Assembly (NCBI GenBank): GCA_009936825.1
Contig: JAACDV010000001.1
Coordinates: forward strand, 1 to 8,247
DNA: 8,247 bases
Direction: 5' to 3'
DNA from: Bacteroidota bacterium
GTDB taxonomy: Bacteria > Pseudomonadota > Alphaproteobacteria > Puniceispirillales > Puniceispirillaceae
The number at the start of each line of letters is the position of its first letter. The stretch's first letter is position 1. The notes under the pieces were generated by a model. That model searched no databases and was not told the DNA's origin. It worked only from the letters and a program-made list of their open reading frames with translations. Shown piece after piece: positions 6,767 to 8,247 of this stretch. The translations under genes and the position numbers were made by a program.

Positions 6767-6795
6767 CTTCCCAAAAATACTTCTTCCCAAAAATA
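6767..6795. repeat. Tandem duplication in the leader of the LysR regulator gene
   Basis: CTTCCCAAAAATA occurs at 6767-6779 and 6783-6795 with a 16-base period. On the minus strand this places two copies of TATTTTTGGGAAG directly before the regulator's ribosome-binding site, the nearer copy running into AAGGAATG. It may alter leader length or initiation efficiency, or simply be a slippage duplication. Confidence 0.8.
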
Positions 6796-6876
6796 TGACC
6801 ATAAGCGGACGGCACCTCATCTAAATTTACCGTGCTATTACAGCTTTCAATAACAGCGTGCTGCAAAAAATGCATC

Positions 6877-6895
6877 GCTAAAATGCAAATTTAGC
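6877..6895. promoter_or_regulatory. Inverted repeat GCTAAA-N7-TTTAGC
   Basis: Perfect six-base arms at 6877-6882 and 6890-6895 flank a seven-base AT-rich centre (ATGCAAA), 118 bases upstream of the regulator start and about 160 upstream of glnK. The position between divergent genes suits an operator, for example autoregulation by the LysR protein, though the outer T and A are spaced T-N13-A rather than the classical T-N11-A. There is no adjacent T-run typical of a terminator. Confidence 0.35.
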
Positions 6896-7055
6896 AGAAT
6901 TAAGCCCCGATGTTGGCTGGTAGGGATGGTGTGTCTGAAAACAGGCCGGTTTGGTGATACCGATGGCGTTTCCGTGACGTTGACGCTGATTTTAAATCGC
7001 CATCAAACAGAGCGTTCGAGGCCGTTGCACCGAACGCACGAAGGAAGGAAAAACT

Positions 7056-7394
7056 ATGAAATATATAGTGGCAATCATTCAACCAGGACGGTTGATTGCT
7101 GTGCATGAAGCGCTGGGTGCTGTCGGCATCGAGGGGCTCACCACATCCGAGGTCCAGGGTTTTGGGCGTCAAAAGGGCAAGACCGAGGTTTATCGCGGCG
7201 CCGAGTACACGGTGAGTTTCCTGCCGAAAGTGAAAGTCGAAGTCGCTGTTGATGACGCGATGGCCGAAAAAGCCGTCGATGCCATTAAAACCGCTGCCGA
7301 AACCGGCAAGATCGGTGACGGCAAGATCTTTACCCTCGACCTTGAATCTGCTGTGCGAATTCGCACGGGCGAAAGCGGCGCTAGCGCACTTTAA
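7056..7394 (+). CDS. glnK: Nitrogen regulatory protein P-II (GlnK type)
   Basis: Small trimeric signal protein that senses 2-oxoglutarate and ATP/ADP and reports nitrogen status; when paired with amt it docks on the ammonium channel and blocks it under nitrogen sufficiency. At 112 residues it has the standard length. Seen: EVQGFGRQKGKTEVYRGAEY (32-51), carrying the T-loop and Y51, the uridylylation site of proteobacterial P-II; FLPKVKVEV (55-63); and TGKIGDGKIFTLDL, the second family signature, with the IRTGE C-terminal ATP-binding segment. The usual IIKPFKLDEV start reads IIQPGRLIAV here, so K9 and F11 of the common form are changed. A strong AAGGAAGG precedes the ATG. It lies 20 bases before amt in the same operon, which is why glnK is preferred over glnB. 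Regulation by nitrogen limitation is expected, but no clear promoter class was seen. Confidence 0.95.
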   Translation: MKYIVAIIQPGRLIAVHEALGAVGIEGLTTSEVQGFGRQKGKTEVYRGAEYTVSFLPKVKVEVAVDDAMAEKAVDAIKTAAETGKIGDGKIFTLDLESAVRIRTGESGASAL

Positions 7395-7414
7395 TCTTTT
7401 TGGAGCTATCAGTT

Positions 7415-8247
7415 ATGTTTAAACCTATCCTTTCCACCATGTCGCTTGCCGGTATTGCCGCGCTCATCGCGAGCCCTGCGCTTGCTCAAGAAGTGCCAGA
7501 GCATGGTATTTTCATCCTTAATTCCCTGTTATTTCTAGTTGGCGGCTTTTTGGTCATGTTTATGGCGTGCGGGTTCTGCATGCTCGAAGCTGGCCTGGTC
7601 CGCGCGAAAAATACAACGATGCAGTTGACCAAGAACATTGCTCTGTTCTCGATTGCAGCGATTGGCTACTACCTTGTTGGCTATAATCTGATGTATCCGT
7701 TGGGTACGTGGACGGTTGATGGCATTCTGTCGGGCGTTATTGGTACAGCCGTGATGGAAGCAGTCGGCATTTCTGCTGAAGGTGCGGACGATCTGTCCTA
7801 TGCCTCAACAGCATCTGATTATTTCTTCCAGCTGATGTTCTGTGCGGCAACAGCGTCAATTGTATCGGGCGCGGTTGCTGAGCGGATCAAGCTTTGGCCA
7901 TTCCTTTTCTTCACATTTATTCTGACAGCCTTGATCTACCCGCTTCAGGCAAGCTGGAAGTGGGGCGGTGGTTTCCTTGATGCCATGGGTTTCCTCGATT
8001 TTGCAGGATCTTCCGTTGTGCATTCTGTCGGAGGTTGGGCGGCGCTCGCCGGTGTTCTGGTTCTCGGTGCACGGACCGGGAAGTACAAAGATGGCGGCGT
8101 CGTCCCAATGCCGGGTGCGAATTTACCTTTGGCAACGCTAGGAACGTTCATTTTGTGGCTTGGCTGGTTCGGCTTTAATGGTGGCTCTCAGTTGGCTATG
8201 GGGACTATCGGTGATGTTGCTGACGTGTCACGGATTTTTGCGAACAC
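7415..8247 (+). CDS. amt: Ammonium transporter Amt, 3' end cut by the window
   Basis: Trimeric inner-membrane ammonium channel of the Amt/MEP/Rh family, importing ammonium for glutamine synthesis and gated by GlnK. The first 277 codons are present, without a stop, and the gene runs off the right edge. Seen: a cleavable signal peptide with an ALA-Q end (about residues 1-24), as in other proteobacterial Amt proteins; the first membrane helix followed by GFCMLEAGLVRAKNT (53-67); SGAVAERIKLWPF (151-163); DFAGSSVVHSVGGWAAL (195-211) with D195, the conserved ammonium-site aspartate, and H203, the first of the twin pore histidines; then VLGARTGKY and LGWFGFNGGS (249-258). The second pore histidine lies beyond the edge. 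GGAG is nine bases before the ATG. It is the second gene of the glnK-amt operon, and codon use looks like its neighbours. Confidence 0.96.
   Translation, partial: MFKPILSTMSLAGIAALIASPALAQEVPEHGIFILNSLLFLVGGFLVMFMACGFCMLEAGLVRAKNTTMQLTKNIALFSIAAIGYYLVGYNLMYPLGTWTVDGILSGVIGTAVMEAVGISAEGADDLSYASTASDYFFQLMFCAATASIVSGAVAERIKLWPFLFFTFILTALIYPLQASWKWGGGFLDAMGFLDFAGSSVVHSVGGWAALAGVLVLGARTGKYKDGGVVPMPGANLPLATLGTFILWLGWFGFNGGSQLAMGTIGDVADVSRIFAN

Larger units (their letters stand above)
6760..7055. other. Divergent intergenic region between the LysR regulator and glnK
   Basis: This 296-base non-coding stretch must hold promoters for both the LysR gene (minus) and glnK-amt (plus). Visible in it are the duplicated regulator leader at 6767-6795 and an AT-rich segment at about 6830-6900 with the GCTAAA/TTTAGC inverted repeat. 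TTGACG at 6980-6985 could be a -35 box for glnK, but only the poor hexamer TCAAAC lies at the right distance after it. I looked for a sigma-54 -24/-12 element (TGGC...TTGC), often found at glnK promoters, and saw no convincing match. No credible small gene was found. Confidence 0.55.

Noticed and set aside
6760..6774. TTG start extending the LysR regulator by five residues
   Set aside because: The ATG at 6759 has a better-placed AAGGA and gives the family-typical opening MRYMTTLRF.
6896..7055. Sigma-54 promoter for glnK-amt
   Set aside because: Expected from other proteobacteria, but no segment showed both the GG and GC elements at the required spacing.
6900..7172. Minus-strand 90-codon frame overlapping the glnK start
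   Set aside because: It is antisense to the glnK coding region and its leader, lacks recognisable domains, and shows no evident ribosome-binding site.
7917..8151. Two overlapping minus-strand frames within amt
   Set aside because: They are opposite-strand shadows of a clear ammonium transporter and have no supporting features.

Overview
The window holds nine complete protein genes and one gene cut off by the right edge. No rRNA, tRNA, CRISPR array, insertion sequence or phage gene was seen. The genes look alphaproteobacterial: the P-II/Amt pair, the beta-carbonic anhydrase with an SCCDSR zinc site, the LysR regulator opening with MRYMTTLRF, and the COG3380-like flavoprotein all have the character of families common in that class. 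GC content is moderate by eye. A marine lineage such as SAR116 or a relative would fit, but that is an inference from sequence style; no species is claimed.

Layout from left to right. A small metal-binding cupin-type protein (+, 76-615) converges on a renalase-like FAD-dependent oxidoreductase (-, 636-1697). The flavoprotein contains an in-frame array of five 15-bp repeats. It is divergent from pgi, glucose-6-phosphate isomerase (+, 1827-3377), and their shared intergenic region carries a near-perfect 20-bp palindrome just upstream of pgi. Ten bases after pgi comes a predicted RNase H-fold protein of unknown function (+, 3388-4296), then a single-domain cupin of the COG3837 type (+, 4336-4794).

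The next three genes are on the minus strand. In transcription order they are a LysR-type regulator (5812-6759), a beta-carbonic anhydrase (5079-5729) and a 67-residue protein with two membrane segments (4845-5048). The last two are 30 bases apart and probably share a transcript. The regulator is separated from the carbonic anhydrase by 82 bases that contain a perfect 12-bp palindrome, so a separate promoter there is possible.

Across a 296-base divergent intergenic region lies the nitrogen-sensing operon glnK-amt (+, 7056-7394 and 7415 to the edge). It encodes a P-II signal protein and an ammonium transporter of the kind P-II blocks when nitrogen is plentiful.

Overall this is ordinary chromosomal housekeeping: central carbon metabolism, CO2/bicarbonate interconversion and ammonium uptake. 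I found no convincing new multi-gene system. The items most worth a second look are the repeat tract inside the flavoprotein, the palindromes at the pgi and carbonic anhydrase promoters, the small membrane protein paired with carbonic anhydrase, the RNase H-fold gene attached to pgi, and a divergent N-terminal motif in GlnK.
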